From Daucus carota subsp. sativus (taxonomy: Eukaryota; Streptophyta; Magnoliopsida; Apiales; Apiaceae), in assembly GCF_001625215.2 (NCBI RefSeq), contig NC_030387.2, positions 5,422,501 through 5,486,500 of the forward strand: DNA of 64,000 bases. Reading direction: 5' to 3'. The position numbers were made by a program, and so were the translations under genes. The notes below the pieces were generated by a model. The model was given only the letters and a program-made list of their open reading frames with translations. It was not told the DNA's origin and made no database searches. Below are positions 16,149-27,732 of the stretch, in pieces. Within the stretch, counting starts at the first letter, position 1. Each line of letters starts with the position of its first letter.

Positions 16149-19100
16149 CTAATAGCGTGTCCAGTAAGTCCTGCGACGGAACCAGTTGTAATCAGGTAAT
16201 ATAGTGTTCTGGGGATCCCCAGTGGCTGCTATTACGATATCCTGCACATCCAAAACGAAGTTCTCTTCACCGATGAATTGCAATATTTTCTAGCAACGGA
16301 ATTTCAAACAAAAAGAATATGAAGACACGATAAAATTAGCAAAAAGAAAACAAACAAACAAAAGAACACTCAAGATTACTAACAAAACCAGTTTTTGACT
16401 TCTGGATGACCTTTTAACACATACTATATACTTTGCTGGAACTGCAACAACTCCTTTTATCTTGTAGAAGAGTAACTAGGCTAGCCTTAACCAAGCCGAG
16501 TCGAGTTTTGCCGAGTTCAAGTTTGAGTAGAACAATTATAAAACTCGGTTTGACTTGATAAGCTTATCAAATAATTTTTGTTATTAGAACTCAAGTTCCA
16601 ACTCGGTCCGGTTAGTGCCCACGTTTAAGGACTAACACTGATAGCAAACATTTACTTGGGAAGGCTCACCGCATACTCTCAAAATTTGCCCATAAGAACA
16701 TATTTATTCAAGAGTCCAGAACAGATGAGGGATTACCTTGTCCTCAATAAAACGTTTTGCGACGCGTTTGACTCTGCTTGAATCCACTGCATCAATCCTG
16801 GCAAATAATTCAGCATATGGAATTCTTCTGCCATATGTAATTAGCTGCACGTAAAAGCACTACATAAGAAACTATATCTAAAAATTAAACCAGGTCCCGG
16901 TTCTTGATTTGGTAGTTTTTTGTACCATGAAGCAACAGATTAGTCCATGACCATCTTTAGCTTGAGAATTCGAAACAAGAACGAACCTGACGGCCAATGT
17001 CTTCAGCAGTCCCACTAGTACCATCAAGGTGGAGAAGCAAAGATGATTTCAGCTGTAAAGTAGCAAGATTAGTGAGGAATAATCAGTAGAAATACGCATA
17101 GAAGAACCTCAGATCATCACTAAGTTAGTAATTAGCGAATAAAACTATTTTACCTGATTAGATGCACGAATAACATCATCATCTGAAACTTTGTAGCATA
17201 ATTTCGTCATTGCATGCATAATCGAATAAGCTAAATCATCACAGCTTTCTGGCTGGAAAAAAGAGTGAGTAACCAATTAGGAAATGTATTTAAAATCTCT
17301 CATCTCCTTGTACTAAAATCAAAAAGTGCTAGGTGCACAGAATTGTGTACAGAAATTTTTTACATAATGACATGACAATTGATGTGGAATGTTTTAATTG
17401 GGGTTGATATGAATACAGAGGGCTCATTCCAATTAAAACCCACCACTACAAAATTTTGTACACAATTCTGTACACCAAGCATTTTCCTGAAAAATATGAA
17501 TCATCTCACCTCTGCAGCAGCATAGATGCCGAATAATCCAGTATCTTTGTAATTGGTGTTGAAAGCCATCATGCTTTCTGCAATTTCATCTATAGCTATC
17601 CTTTCTACAAGTTGTGAACTGCAGTCATTAATAATTGCAACAATAGCTTCAGTCAGATAAGAATTGGACATTTGATTGTAAAATTCAACTCAGTAGCAGC
17701 ACGAAAAGTTATAATGATCCGTAAGAAGTACATGGAAAAAACACCAACCCGACGTGTTTTCCTCCTCCCGCATTTTTGTTCCATGACCCCAACATGCTCT
17801 GCATTACCATAAGAGCAATAGAATCGGGATCTGTCCATGATGCCCCCTCGACTGCAACTGCAAATCGTATAAGGGGATCCTCAAGATCGTGAATCCGAAC
17901 CTGATTTTGTACCAAGATAATGTTCAGCAGATTAGTATCCACAAATAAAGACACAGGGTTGCCCCTTTCGGGAGCCTCAACATATTTTACTTGTCTGATA
18001 TGCATAAACATGAACAGAACTAAGGCAGTGCTGACACCTCGGAACCAGTAAATCTGGAAGGCTCCTTAGCAACCAACTGACAAGTGGTGTCAGCATTGCT
18101 TGATAGCTTATTGAACAGTTGTTTTACTTGCTGAACAACTTCTTCGTGCTTAACAGCCCCGGATGCAGATACAACCTGAACAAAGGAACCGAAATTTTTG
18201 TTTATTGGGATGACATGAGAATTATGAGAACTTTATTTGTAGAGCATCAAAGGAATATATATACTGAGTACCATTCTGTGAGGAGCATAGTGGTCTGAAA
18301 TGTACTTCTGAATATCTCCTTTCGTTATTTTCTTAATGTTGTCAACAGGGCCAAGAATTGGTCTACCCAATGGACTATGCTGGAAAGCAGTCGCATGCAA
18401 TTGGTCGAAAACAACTTCTTCTGGGCTCTTCTCCACCTACAAACACAAACATCTCTATTGATTTAGGTACTGTTTGGCGATTTATGTACTGTTTGGCATT
18501 GCTGTTACAGACAATAATAGTTTTTTACTGAAAAACATGTAAAAATTTGTTACAGTAGCTTTTTGAAAAACCATGCCCTCCCATATTTTTGGAAAAAACT
18601 GCTTTTAAACGCGAAACTGTTACATATTTCATTATCAAACCTCAACAATAAAAAATTACCAAACAGTTATCTGATTTATACAACAAAATCTTTTTTATCA
18701 ATTTTTGACAACACTCCCAAAATACCTCATCCATTTCACGTAGAATAACATTCCGTTCATGATCAATCTGATTCTCATCAAAAACAGAGTTCTGCAGAAC
18801 ATCCGCCAGAATCTGCAGAGCCTTCGCCACATCTTTCCCCATAACCCTGGTAAAATAAGTCGTCTGCTCTCTCGTCGTATACGCATTCAAATGCCCCCCC
18901 ATATTCTCAATCTCCTCCTCCAATTTCCTCACACTCCTACTCTTCGTCCCCTTAAAAATCATATGTTCCAGAAAATGCGCCACCCCATTGGCCTCATCCG
19001 TCTCGTACCTGCTCCCCGCATCGATCCACACCCCAACGGTAGCAGTCGGGGAAGCAAGATTCGACTCGGTAGCCACACGAATGCCGCTAGGCAGAGTAGT

Positions 19101-19385
19101 GATCTTTGTCTCGGGGAATGACAATGCGGAAGCGTGATCAGCACGGCACGGGACAGGGGAGTTGTGCTGGAGGAATCTTTGGTCAGGGTGGTCGAGACGG
19201 GCGAGCTTGGATTTGATTTGTTCGGCGAGGCGGTCGTAGAGCATGTAGTTGGGAGGGGGTGGCGAGGGGAGGGAGTCGGAGTTAGGGTGGGTGGAGAGGT
19301 GGATGGAGCGGGGGAGGTGGTGGGAGAAGGGGCGGAGGGATTTGAGGGAGCGGTGGGGGAGAGAGAGGAGGTGGCGTGAAGCCAT
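16149..19385 (-). CDS. MPPbeta: mitochondrial processing peptidase beta subunit, frame broken in exon 3
   Basis: The beta subunit of MPP cleaves mitochondrial presequences; in plants it is also a core subunit of the cytochrome bc1 complex. Exons in transcript order: 19385-18726, 18436-18272, 18177-18038, 17900-17749, 17618-17510, 17252-17154, 17052-16987, 16844-16737, 16241-16149, all with GT-AG borders. The N-terminus is a Ser/Arg/His-rich presequence. The inverted zinc motif HFLEH is at residues 137-141, followed by [12 protein letters not shown] and a conserved peptidase C-domain ending [12 protein letters not shown]. The exons sum to 1592 nt, not a multiple of 3. Within exon 3 the frame of [18 protein letters not shown] does not join that of [15 protein letters not shown], with a 2-nt excess (or 1-nt loss) in the A-rich run at 18115-18125. 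All other parts are well kept, so this is either a very recent null allele or a base-call error. Confidence 0.9.
18488..18667. mobile_element. possible small MITE in MPP-beta intron 1
   Basis: About 180 bp bounded by ACTGTTTGG and its inverse CCAAACAGT, inside the 289-bp first intron. Short internal inverted similarity is visible, but no clear target duplication. The superfamily is undetermined. Confidence 0.3.
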
Positions 19386-19930
19386 TTTGGTTGGAGTCAG
19401 GGTGGTGGGTGGGAGTGGGGAGTGTGGTGAGAACAGGAGGAGGAGGAGAAGAAGATGGAGGAGTTGATGTTATTTCGGAGTGGCAGGTACTTGCCAATGG
19501 CAGACATTTCAACACGTGTAATTTCTTCACACAAAAGCACAATGCTGTAGTTTGCAAACTTTTATATAAATTTGATATCCACGTGTCATACTGTAACTTA
19601 CACTCCCTCCCTCCCAAATTAGAGCCTTTTGCTCATTTCACATGTATTAAGGAGTATTAGATGGTTGTTCTTTTTTCCATCTTTACCCATATTTATTGTG
19701 TTGACTTATTTTGTATATTAACTAGTGGTACATTAGAAATGATAAATATGAGAGGGTGAGAATGCAAGATTGTTGCTAAATTTGATATCCACGTGTCTTA
19801 CTATAACTTATAACTTAACTCACATGTTAGTTTTTTAAAAAAAAGCTGACATTATATAAAAAAAAAACGAAGCTGACATGTAAAATAGGGTGTTGGCCCA
19901 GTTAGTCACAATGACTATAACTAAGGCCCT
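19386..19930. other. MPP-beta upstream region with a duplicated 35-bp segment
   Basis: Promoter side of MPP-beta. A segment containing TTTGATATCCACGTGTC occurs at about 19567-19602 and again at 19779-19812, in direct orientation with ACGTG cores. A CTCCCTCC run follows the first copy and may be a trace of a decayed Stowaway. No gene is seen. Confidence 0.4.
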
Positions 19931-20330
19931 CTTAGACACGATCCATTAAAATGGCCGCGTCACTTCAATTTAGGGTAAAACGTGAATTCCTGACACGTTT
20001 TGGTATGTTTATAAAACACAGCTTAAATAAAACGCAAGTTCTCCTTACGTTTACAGTTAAAAATATTTATTTATTTATTAGATAAACGTCACACGCATGT
20101 GTGTTTCCATGAAGACGGGTGTTAAACTGGCGTTTCCATCATTGAAACGTTAGTTAAACTCACGTTTATTCTTTTTTCATGGAAAGCAAAGCATACTACA
20201 TACTGCTACCTGTTCCTTTTAAAAGCCTAAAACGTGACTTCATGTCTCATTTTTAGTTTTTTTACAAAATGCAGTTTTAAGTTTGATTTTAGAGTGACGG
20301 TGTGGCGTTTTTTTAGATCGTGACAACTAA
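19931..20330. mobile_element. 400-bp TIR element carrying six AAACG-N13-CGTTT sites
   Basis: The ends are imperfect inverted repeats: CTTAGACACGATCC...GGCCGCGTCACTT on the left and, inverted, TTAGTTGTCACGATCT...CGCCACACCGTCACT on the right. Between them lie six inverted-repeat sites whose CG dinucleotides are exactly 13 bases apart: 19980/19998, 20030/20052, 20084/20106, 20113/20135, 20145/20167, 20230/20252 (outer limits). Three have perfect arms and three have a single arm change, two of them of CG-to-TG/CA type. There is no coding sequence. This is a non-autonomous DNA element of uncertain superfamily; a MULE-like origin is my inference. Confidence 0.5.
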
Positions 20331-21227
20331 AACATTCAGTGTCAAAATCATGACACTGAAAGCCTTTTCTCAATAATATGGGTCTCTCAAAAAATCCTGT
20401 TAATTATATTTTAGACATGATCTTTCAGTCATCATCTAATCTTTCAGTCATCATCTAAATCTAAATTTATGCCCGTCAAATTGAACTTATATAACCTAAG
20501 ACCAAACCTTATACTAAATATTATATTTTATTTATGACATATAACATACAAATTTAAATTATTTTTTAATATTTAACTTAAAATATTTAAAATACCTTTT
20601 AGAACCATAATATTATAACATACAAATATGTTCCTAATTGTACTATTTATATTTTTAATTTATATAATTATAATACTGTTTAATATATTGAGTGCAAAAA
20701 TGTTATTTTATTTTAAACTAAATTTATAAAATTCTAATATAATAAGATGTGTTTTAATTATAACAATTTTTTATTTTATAAAGTTTACTTTAAAATATTG
20801 AAATAAATATAAAGATGTTATAATATTATCATTAAATATTTTTTTTATTAAATTTGTAATTTTGTTTCTCTAATATAGAACAAAATTAGTTAATTTTATT
20901 TAATATTATATTTTTAAATAAAAATAATAATATTGAAAATATAATTAATGATTATAGCGAATACTAGAGAATTAATCCTTACATGTTTAATTAAACTATA
21001 ACTAATGATATTTTAGCTAACAAGTGATTCGTTTATAATCAGATTTATAAGATTGTATAGTGCAAATTGTGTGTTAGAATTGTTGTATCTTTAGTTTTAA
21101 TTATTGTGTTTCTTTTGAGAAAGTGTCATAGTTAATGGTTTTTTGATCGTATAATGCGTTTTTGTTTATCGTTAATTCATGATTGTGTTATTTTGATCAC
21201 TTTGTTTTGGTAGCTGGTATATCTTTG
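20331..21227. other. AT-rich intergenic spacer
   Basis: Very AT-rich, without exons. The only structure noticed is a short tandem duplication of ATCTTTCAGTCATCATCTA near 20420-20460. Confidence 0.5.
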
Positions 21228-22515
21228 AGAAAATGCCCAGAACAACATATTCTGCTAGTCAATCTGCCTGAAATGTCATTTGTCAATATTTATGCCCAAA
21301 ATAACCAATAGTTCACGCATATTCTAAATGCGTCTACAAACATCAAGTCAATACTGATCAATCCATATTAATCGTAGTCCCTTTTTTTATGAAGATTCAA
21401 TATATGCCTGCAAACAACGAAGAAAGGCCACAATATTATAATTTAGATTTAATAAAATAATTATGATAATGTAAATTAGAGTTAAGTTCCATGTAATCCA
21501 CATATTTACTGTAGTACCGTAGACCACGTATGTTCTGCAACTATAGAATGACATAAAAACATTGCAAAATGTATGAAATTTGTTATTTTGTGAAATACAT
21601 TCTATAAATATCACTATTTCATGAAAAATATTGAAAATCATTTATGTTCGACAAGTAGAACACATATGTTCTATAATATGTACATATGTTCTGCAAACTT
21701 AACATGTTTTGCAGAATAATGTGTTTTTCACTATTTAACTTATAGAATGTTTAGGATTGTCAAAATTTTTAACAACATAATGATGTTTATAGAACATGAT
21801 TTGCAAAATAACACCATTTTGCAATGTTTTTATTCCATTCTAAAGTTGCAGAACATACGTGGTCTGCGGTACTACAGTAAATATGTGGACTACATGGAAC
21901 TTTGTTCATGTAAATTAATAGGAGTTAATATTTTGGGGTTCATATTTGGGTTTTAAAATGTTTAATTTATACTTGAAATTAAATTGACTAACGGTTAGGG
22001 TTTAGGATGGAAATCTTAGACCCTAAACCCTCGAGCCTAAACCTAATTAATTCGAGACTTCAGGGCCGTGACGCCCTAAAGCCGAGTAACCAGTTTAATA
22101 AATTAATAATTGAAACGTAAATTAACAGTCGTTAATATATTAGGATTCATATTTGAGTTTTAAAATAATTAATTTATACTTAAATAACATTTTAGGGTTG
22201 AATAGAGACACCAGAGAAGAGCTCCAAAAGTGGAACTTTATAATTTGGATTCGCATTCCGAGGATGCATATACTGCCAGATTTGTTTACCCCACGCAAGC
22301 GCTGTATGCGTGGCTGATTTGGCATCAACGATATACTTATAGGAATGAATAGATTTAAAAAGGAAAAGATTAAAAAATGAAAGGTGGTTAATACACGCAA
22401 CCTTCGTATGCGTATGTCAAGGTGCGCATGTCATGCATGCGCGTAACTCTGGTTATTTTTGGCACCATTCCCGGTTTTTGTTATTTTGGACATGTTTAAG
22501 TGATAATTGGTTATC
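21228..22515. mobile_element. non-autonomous element with inverted ends and ACGCA-N9-TGCGT sites
   Basis: The left end has ATGCCCAGAACAACA, then TATGCCCAAAATAACCAA followed by ACGCAT. The right end, read inverted, has ATGTCCAAAATAACAAA, then GTGCCAAAAATAACCAG followed by ACGCGCAT. So the two ends mirror each other over about 90 bp. Five palindromic sites lie inside: 21315-21333, 22251-22269, 22291-22313, 22395-22413, 22424-22442. A separate foldback MITE (21479-21907) sits within. No coding sequence. The CCAAAATAACC theme recurs upstream of the PMD gene at 43245, which suggests kinship. Confidence 0.45.
21479..21907. mobile_element. foldback MULE-type MITE with 10-bp TSD
   Basis: A 429-bp element whose two halves are inverted copies. 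The outer 85 bp match closely (tracts CCACATATTTACTGTAGTAC and CCACGTATGTTCTGCAACT), and weaker pairing continues inward. It is flanked by a perfect ATGTAAATTA duplication (21469-21478, 21908-21917). The duplication length and long terminal repeats fit Mutator-like elements. It is nested inside the 21228-22515 element. Confidence 0.75.
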
Positions 22516-23491
22516 TATGTCTTTCACCCTATATCTTTTGGGTTTGATTCTTACTTTATTTCATCTCTTTATTTTCTTTTTTTCCGCGAATTTTTGTCTT
22601 TCATCGAGATTTTTTTCCCGTCATTAAAATTTATTGACTAAATTTTTGGCACCATCTCCGCATGACCTTTGATGAGTCAGTGGACTTTTTTAAATGAAAA
22701 CTCTCCTTTCTTTCTACTTCCGCGGATTTTAATTTTTCATTCTGGTATTTTTTTCGTATATCAAATTTTTTATATAATTTTTTTTTGGACATTTCGACTT
22801 GCCATCTTCTAGTTAGATGAAATATTTTTTATACAAAAGAAATTCTTCTTATATTTTCGGTATTATATTTCGATACCGCTTAGGTGAAAGTCTTATGACA
22901 AAAAAATAGATAAATTATTTACAGTATTAAATAGATATATCAAATCAAGGTGTAATTTTGATATCCATAATTCATGCATGGATATTTGTCTTCCTAGGAA
23001 ACAGATACAGATAGCGGAAAGAGTCTTGGTGTCTGTTTTTATTGTTTATCTTCAAATTCATACTCACCCTGCCCCTATTATTCTGTTGAAATTTTTGACT
23101 CCATTTTTCCCAAAACTCTCATCTTTCTCTGTCATAAATCTTTTATTTCTTTTGGTAAGTGCATAAGTCTTTTACTATTTGCTGCTCAGATTTGCATGCA
23201 ATCTTAGATATGTATTTAAAGCCTACATTTTTACCAAAACAGTCTTATCTCTACTTTGATTTCTTTTAAAAACCAGAATCATCTTCTCATCTCTGTGTCC
23301 TCTGATCTGATTTCAGCCTAGCCCATTTTTCAGATGCTAGTTTTTCTCCCTAATCTAGGTTTTTCTTTATAGAATATTGAGCTAGCACTGTTCTGTGGGT
23401 TTTTTTTTGCTTGTTGCACAAGGTGTTTGATCTTTTTCTTTTACTTGGTTCTTAAATTTTTGGGAGATCAATACAAAAGACATTTGGAATT
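22516..23491. promoter_or_regulatory. upstream region of the ZAT-like gene
   Basis: Pyrimidine-rich leader sequence in the last 500 bp fits a 5' UTR. A possible 5' UTR intron donor (TTTTGGTAAGTGC) lies at about 23150. No other gene is seen. Confidence 0.35.
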
Positions 23492-24793
23492 ATGAAGGAG
23501 TTTGGATCTTTGGATGGCCGGATTTCCAAGAAGATGTCGAGAGCTGTTGATTCGAGTTCTGGTGCATCAGAAGCAAGAGTCTGCAAGCAATGTGGTAAAG
23601 GGTTTCAATCACTCAAGGCATTGTGTGGTCATATGGCTTGTCATTCTGAGAAAGGGAGGGTTTTGAGGGAGTACAGATGTTACTGGAAGAGTGAAAAGTC
23701 TGAGCCAGTCGATGATCGGTTTGATTTGGAGGAGAATCCCACGAGGCGAACAAGATCCAGAGCCGAGAGGTACAAGAAAACTGTTGATGAGACTTTTGAT
23801 TATGGGAATGATAATAATTCTTCGTCTGTTTGTGATATTGAAGACACCGAAGATGTTGCTGCGTGTTTGATGATGTTGTCCAGGGATTCTAGGAAATGGA
23901 GTGGTGTCAATTCGATTGTGAAATCTTCAGATAATCAGTCGATGGTTTTTGAGACTAAATCATCTTCGGTTGAGATGAAGAACCCTAGAGATGATGGTAC
24001 CTACTTAGCTGATGAGATTCCTCAGAGGAAGAAAGTTGTCAGTAGGAAGCTGAAGTCTAGTGGTTTGGTTACAGAGAGTGTTTCTGCTTCTGGTTATGTG
24101 AGAAAAGCGGATTCTGACATATCAATTGAAGAGCTTTTTAATCATGGTGGATATAAAGATGCTGAATTGTCAACATTTTACAACAGGGTAAAACATTATA
24201 AAACCGATGAGAGTAAGGGTTTGAAGGGAAATGAGTACGATGATGTTGGTATAAGTCGAAAGCTACTGAAACTGGACTCAAAGAAAAGAGCTAGAGATCG
24301 GTATGATGGTGTAGAACCAGATAAGAAAGTTCACAGCAGAAAAAAATATGAGTGTGTAAACTGCAACAGAAGCTTTGATTCATTCCAAGCACTTGGAGGA
24401 CATAGACCATGCCACAAAAAGGCTGATCCTTCCATTCAGTATGAGTACGACAGTGGTGACAACAGCCTGGAGAACGACATAACTCCCATCTCCACACCCA
24501 TTCGGAAGCTTGGTCAGCGTTTTGATGACAAGAAACCAGTTTCCAGAGATTTTCCAGTTGCTGCAAAAAAGAAAGACAGAGCAAAGAAATCTAAGGCACA
24601 TCAATGTCCATTTTGTTCCAAAATTTTCAAGTCTGGTCAGGCTTTAGGTAGTCACAAAAGAACTCATTCCACGTATGATCCTCCTGAAGACTTTGGCAGT
24701 TCACCTCCAACTGCACGTAGTCTAATTGATCTTAATCTTCCAGCTCCCGAAGTGGATGGTGAGTTTTATGACGACAACCAGTTCAATAACTAA
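23492..24793 (+). CDS. ZAT-type C2H2 zinc-finger repressor
   Basis: A single-exon 433-residue nuclear protein with three plant-type C2H2 fingers: CKQCGKGFQSLKALCGHMAC (C31, C34, H47, H51), CVNCNRSFDSFQALGGH (C288, C291, H304, H308) and CPFCSKIFKSGQALGSHKRTH (C372, C375, H388, H392). The first finger has ALCGH where the plant consensus is QALGGH. The C-terminal DLNLPAP (about 413-419) is an EAR repression motif that recruits TOPLESS-type corepressors. Basic Lys/Arg-rich stretches before the second and third fingers could serve nuclear import. The layout fits the ZAT1/4/9 group. Intronless coding is normal for the family. It is probably stress-related by analogy, which I cannot show from sequence. 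Confidence 0.88.
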   Translation: MKEFGSLDGRISKKMSRAVDSSSGASEARVCKQCGKGFQSLKALCGHMACHSEKGRVLREYRCYWKSEKSEPVDDRFDLEENPTRRTRSRAERYKKTVDETFDYGNDNNSSSVCDIEDTEDVAACLMMLSRDSRKWSGVNSIVKSSDNQSMVFETKSSSVEMKNPRDDGTYLADEIPQRKKVVSRKLKSSGLVTESVSASGYVRKADSDISIEELFNHGGYKDAELSTFYNRVKHYKTDESKGLKGNEYDDVGISRKLLKLDSKKRARDRYDGVEPDKKVHSRKKYECVNCNRSFDSFQALGGHRPCHKKADPSIQYEYDSGDNSLENDITPISTPIRKLGQRFDDKKPVSRDFPVAAKKKDRAKKSKAHQCPFCSKIFKSGQALGSHKRTHSTYDPPEDFGSSPPTARSLIDLNLPAPEVDGEFYDDNQFNN

Positions 24794-26249
24794 AATTGAA
24801 TCAGGCATGAGTTGCTTGTCAGCATAGTTGGTTGACGGTTCCTACCCGGAGAACAATCATCTGATAACTTGTCTCTTGACATGCACTCATGAGTTCTGCT
24901 ACAACCAAGGGAGATTAAGAAGGCAATAATAAGCAACTGTTGCTTATGTTAACGGTTTGCCAATTTTTCCTTTTCTATTCGTTTTTTTTAGAATATGTTT
25001 ACATGTTTTCAAGTCCATTAATCATTTTTGAACTGAAACCTGTGGTATGACATTCAGATTTCTTGTTGTGCTCTTAATGCACTGCTATGGTTTGTATTTA
25101 ATGTATTTTTACTTGCTATCTATAAGGACCCAAAAAATGATTATTTTTGTGTTAAGAGAAAACTTCATAGATGTTTGGCTGAGAGTGAACTGTGATTCTA
25201 CACCTGCAAAAATCTGTATTTACTGTAAATGTTTACAAACTAGATAATCTTTACAAGAATTCAGTAGGGAAGCAAAGGTACATATTTTTCATCTCCTCTG
25301 ATCATTAATATTATGAGTTTGATGAACACGTAAACAATGTTGGAAACCTTTCTGCAGGTTTACAGTAGCTACAGAAAAAAGGAAACCTCTCGAACTAAGA
25401 AAACTCTTTTTTCTGGGTCTGTTATACATTTCACGCATCTTATTGACCGAACTAATCAACCAATTTCCATGCATCTACCAATTTTCAGAATAGTTCTGTT
25501 CCGGTCTATCTTCTTTAGCCTCCTTAAATGCCCAGTCATATGCCTACCAATTGCTTTAGATACATTACTCTCATCAGTAAAGAGGTTCTCATGTAATCTA
25601 CACTTCTGCATACCCATTTTCTTTTCTGTGATAAACTTTAACGAACTTAATATGAAAAACGTTGCACAATTTGGCGGGGTTCTGCAAAGGATTGAATAAT
25701 TATGAATATCCTGATCGAATCATTCCATGTACCTCTAGCCTCATCTCTTTACTTCCAGGACAATATATGTGAAATTTTGTAGGCATACCACATGGTTTCC
25801 CTCTAACTGGCCCTTGCCCATTTTCAGTACACTTTCAGCATCATTTTGTGGGTGCGTGAATAATCAGAGTCTGATCAGTGGTTCACTACTGTCGCTTTAA
25901 AGCTAGTGCGTGTATGCCAATCTTAAGCACCTACATCGTAAGCTGCCACTGGTCTGTCACAGTCACCTGAAGAGCATTACAACATACTCAGCTGACTAGT
26001 TGCACATTTACCTTGTTTCCTTTTGAAATACGAAGATTTCCAGATTTTGAAAGATTAGTTGTGTCTAACCAACCCTTAGCTTCATCTCCTAGAACTTTAA
26101 AAGGCACGGCATATGGAACCCTGGAAGGTAGGAACTTGAAAGAAAAGGCTGCTTTGTCAAACCAAAAAAGGATGAACTTTCCATCTTTGACTGATGCTGC
26201 AGCAACTACTAATCAAGAAGTCATAACTCTACTTTCAGCTCGCCAGTTG

Positions 26250-26296
26250 CATCAGAGAATTTGACAATGTCTCCAACATTGTCAAATTCTCTGATG
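26250..26296. repeat. perfect 21-bp inverted repeat, 5-nt loop
   Basis: Left arm 26250-26270 (CATCAGAGAATTTGACAATG then T), loop CTCCA, right arm 26276-26296, with no mismatch. The identity stops abruptly outside the arms. Confidence 0.85.
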
Positions 26297-27566
26297 TTTG
26301 AAGATATCTCTTGGAAAACATTGAAGAAATCGACCCCGACAAAAGTTCTCTAAAGACGTTGCAATAACATAGATTAATTATCTAGGAAATTTGCAAAATC
26401 AAATCAAGAGATAATATAGTTTCATCTCTAGAAAGAGATAATATCATAATCGTAACTAAAGTAATAAGCCTCAATAAGAGTTCATTTTTTTTGTTTGGAT
26501 TCGGTAAATTAACATGCACATAATTCGGTGAAGGCTCACCCCTGCTTCTTACCGAGAGAAGTATATCCACTAAACTACGATGCTAGGAATCCAACCACTG
26601 ATTCAAGGGACAACTGGAACGTACCAAAGTTCACAGGTTCTAGTTGTAGTTCTTGAAATGGAACAATATTTATCATAATCAAGGGGACTATAATAATGTT
26701 ATATGGAACCAAAGTTCCCTCTTATTTACAAATATTAGATGGGTACTGGTCCCAGACATATGATCGCCAAGAAGGGGTTAAGTAACATATAGTTTCCCCG
26801 TTTAACGATTAAAAAACGTTAGGCCTGTTAAAATTTTGTTATAATCCTGGGCGGGACCAGGACTCATATTAGATATAGAACCATAAACACTAATTTGCTG
26901 GACCAAGCAGAACAGCTGGTAAAGCTATCACTCCAATTTTACACAAATGAACTCAAACCAAAAGGAGAACATACTACCTGAATTGAAGACTGGAGAGGCT
27001 GTTCCAGGTCTTGTTGTAAACATTAATTTTCAGTACCCCTTGATCAAACTAGAACTTCTGGCGACATAACAAAAACTAATGAGTAGTCTTTTAAGAATTG
27101 TAAAGAGGACACCATTTCAACAAATAATTGTTTCAAGGACTTGATTTAAAAATCATTTTTATTTAAGGACTTAGATTAAAATTTTATATAGTCTAAGGAT
27201 GTTTAAATTGATTTTCCCATTTACAAATCGATCATTATATGTATTTTTTCTCGATGATTCATGATTGTTACAAACCGGCAAATTATATAATTATAATTAA
27301 TAAAATGTCCTGACAAAAAAAATTAAAAAAAGTTATAATTGTAAAAAAAAAAAGAAAATTAGGTTCGAGTACACTCTTTATCTCAATTGAATTCTGTAAG
27401 ATATATAATTTTATTTATCTGGTAGATGGTACGAAAACAATGAGACAATATAATTAAAATGTGGCTCCATTTTTTTTGACTTATTTTAGTTCTATTTTTT
27501 GTTGTGTCCTTTTATAGACTTAAGTTGGGGAGTTGTTACGAGAATAAAGGACAAACTTTTACAGGC

Positions 27567-27732
27567 AGAAAGAAAAATAAAACAACTTCATAAAAATAAA
27601 GAATACAATATCAAATATAGCTCCACACTTTAAATAATAAAAAAAACAAGGAGAAAGAAAAATAAAACAACTTCATAAAAACAAAGAATACAATATCAAA
27701 TATAGCCCCACTCTTCAGATAATAAAAAATTA
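27567..27732. repeat. 85-bp tandem duplication
   Basis: Two copies, about 27567-27646 and 27652-27732, sharing AGAAAGAAAAATAAAACAAC and CAATATCAAATATAGC with a handful of differences. Confidence 0.7.

Noticed and set aside
19134-19467. Gly/Val-rich plus-strand frames opposite MPP-beta exon 1
   Set aside because: Shadows of the Ser/Pro/Leu-rich presequence coding on the minus strand.
21985-22035. Telomere-like TTAGGGTTTAGG and CCCTAAACCC motifs
   Set aside because: Only one to two units in each direction; the same short stretch recurs at 47202, so it is part of a dispersed repeat, not an interstitial telomere array.
26013-26264. 83-codon plus-strand frame as a gene
   Set aside because: No recognisable domain, no good start context, ends inside a hairpin repeat.
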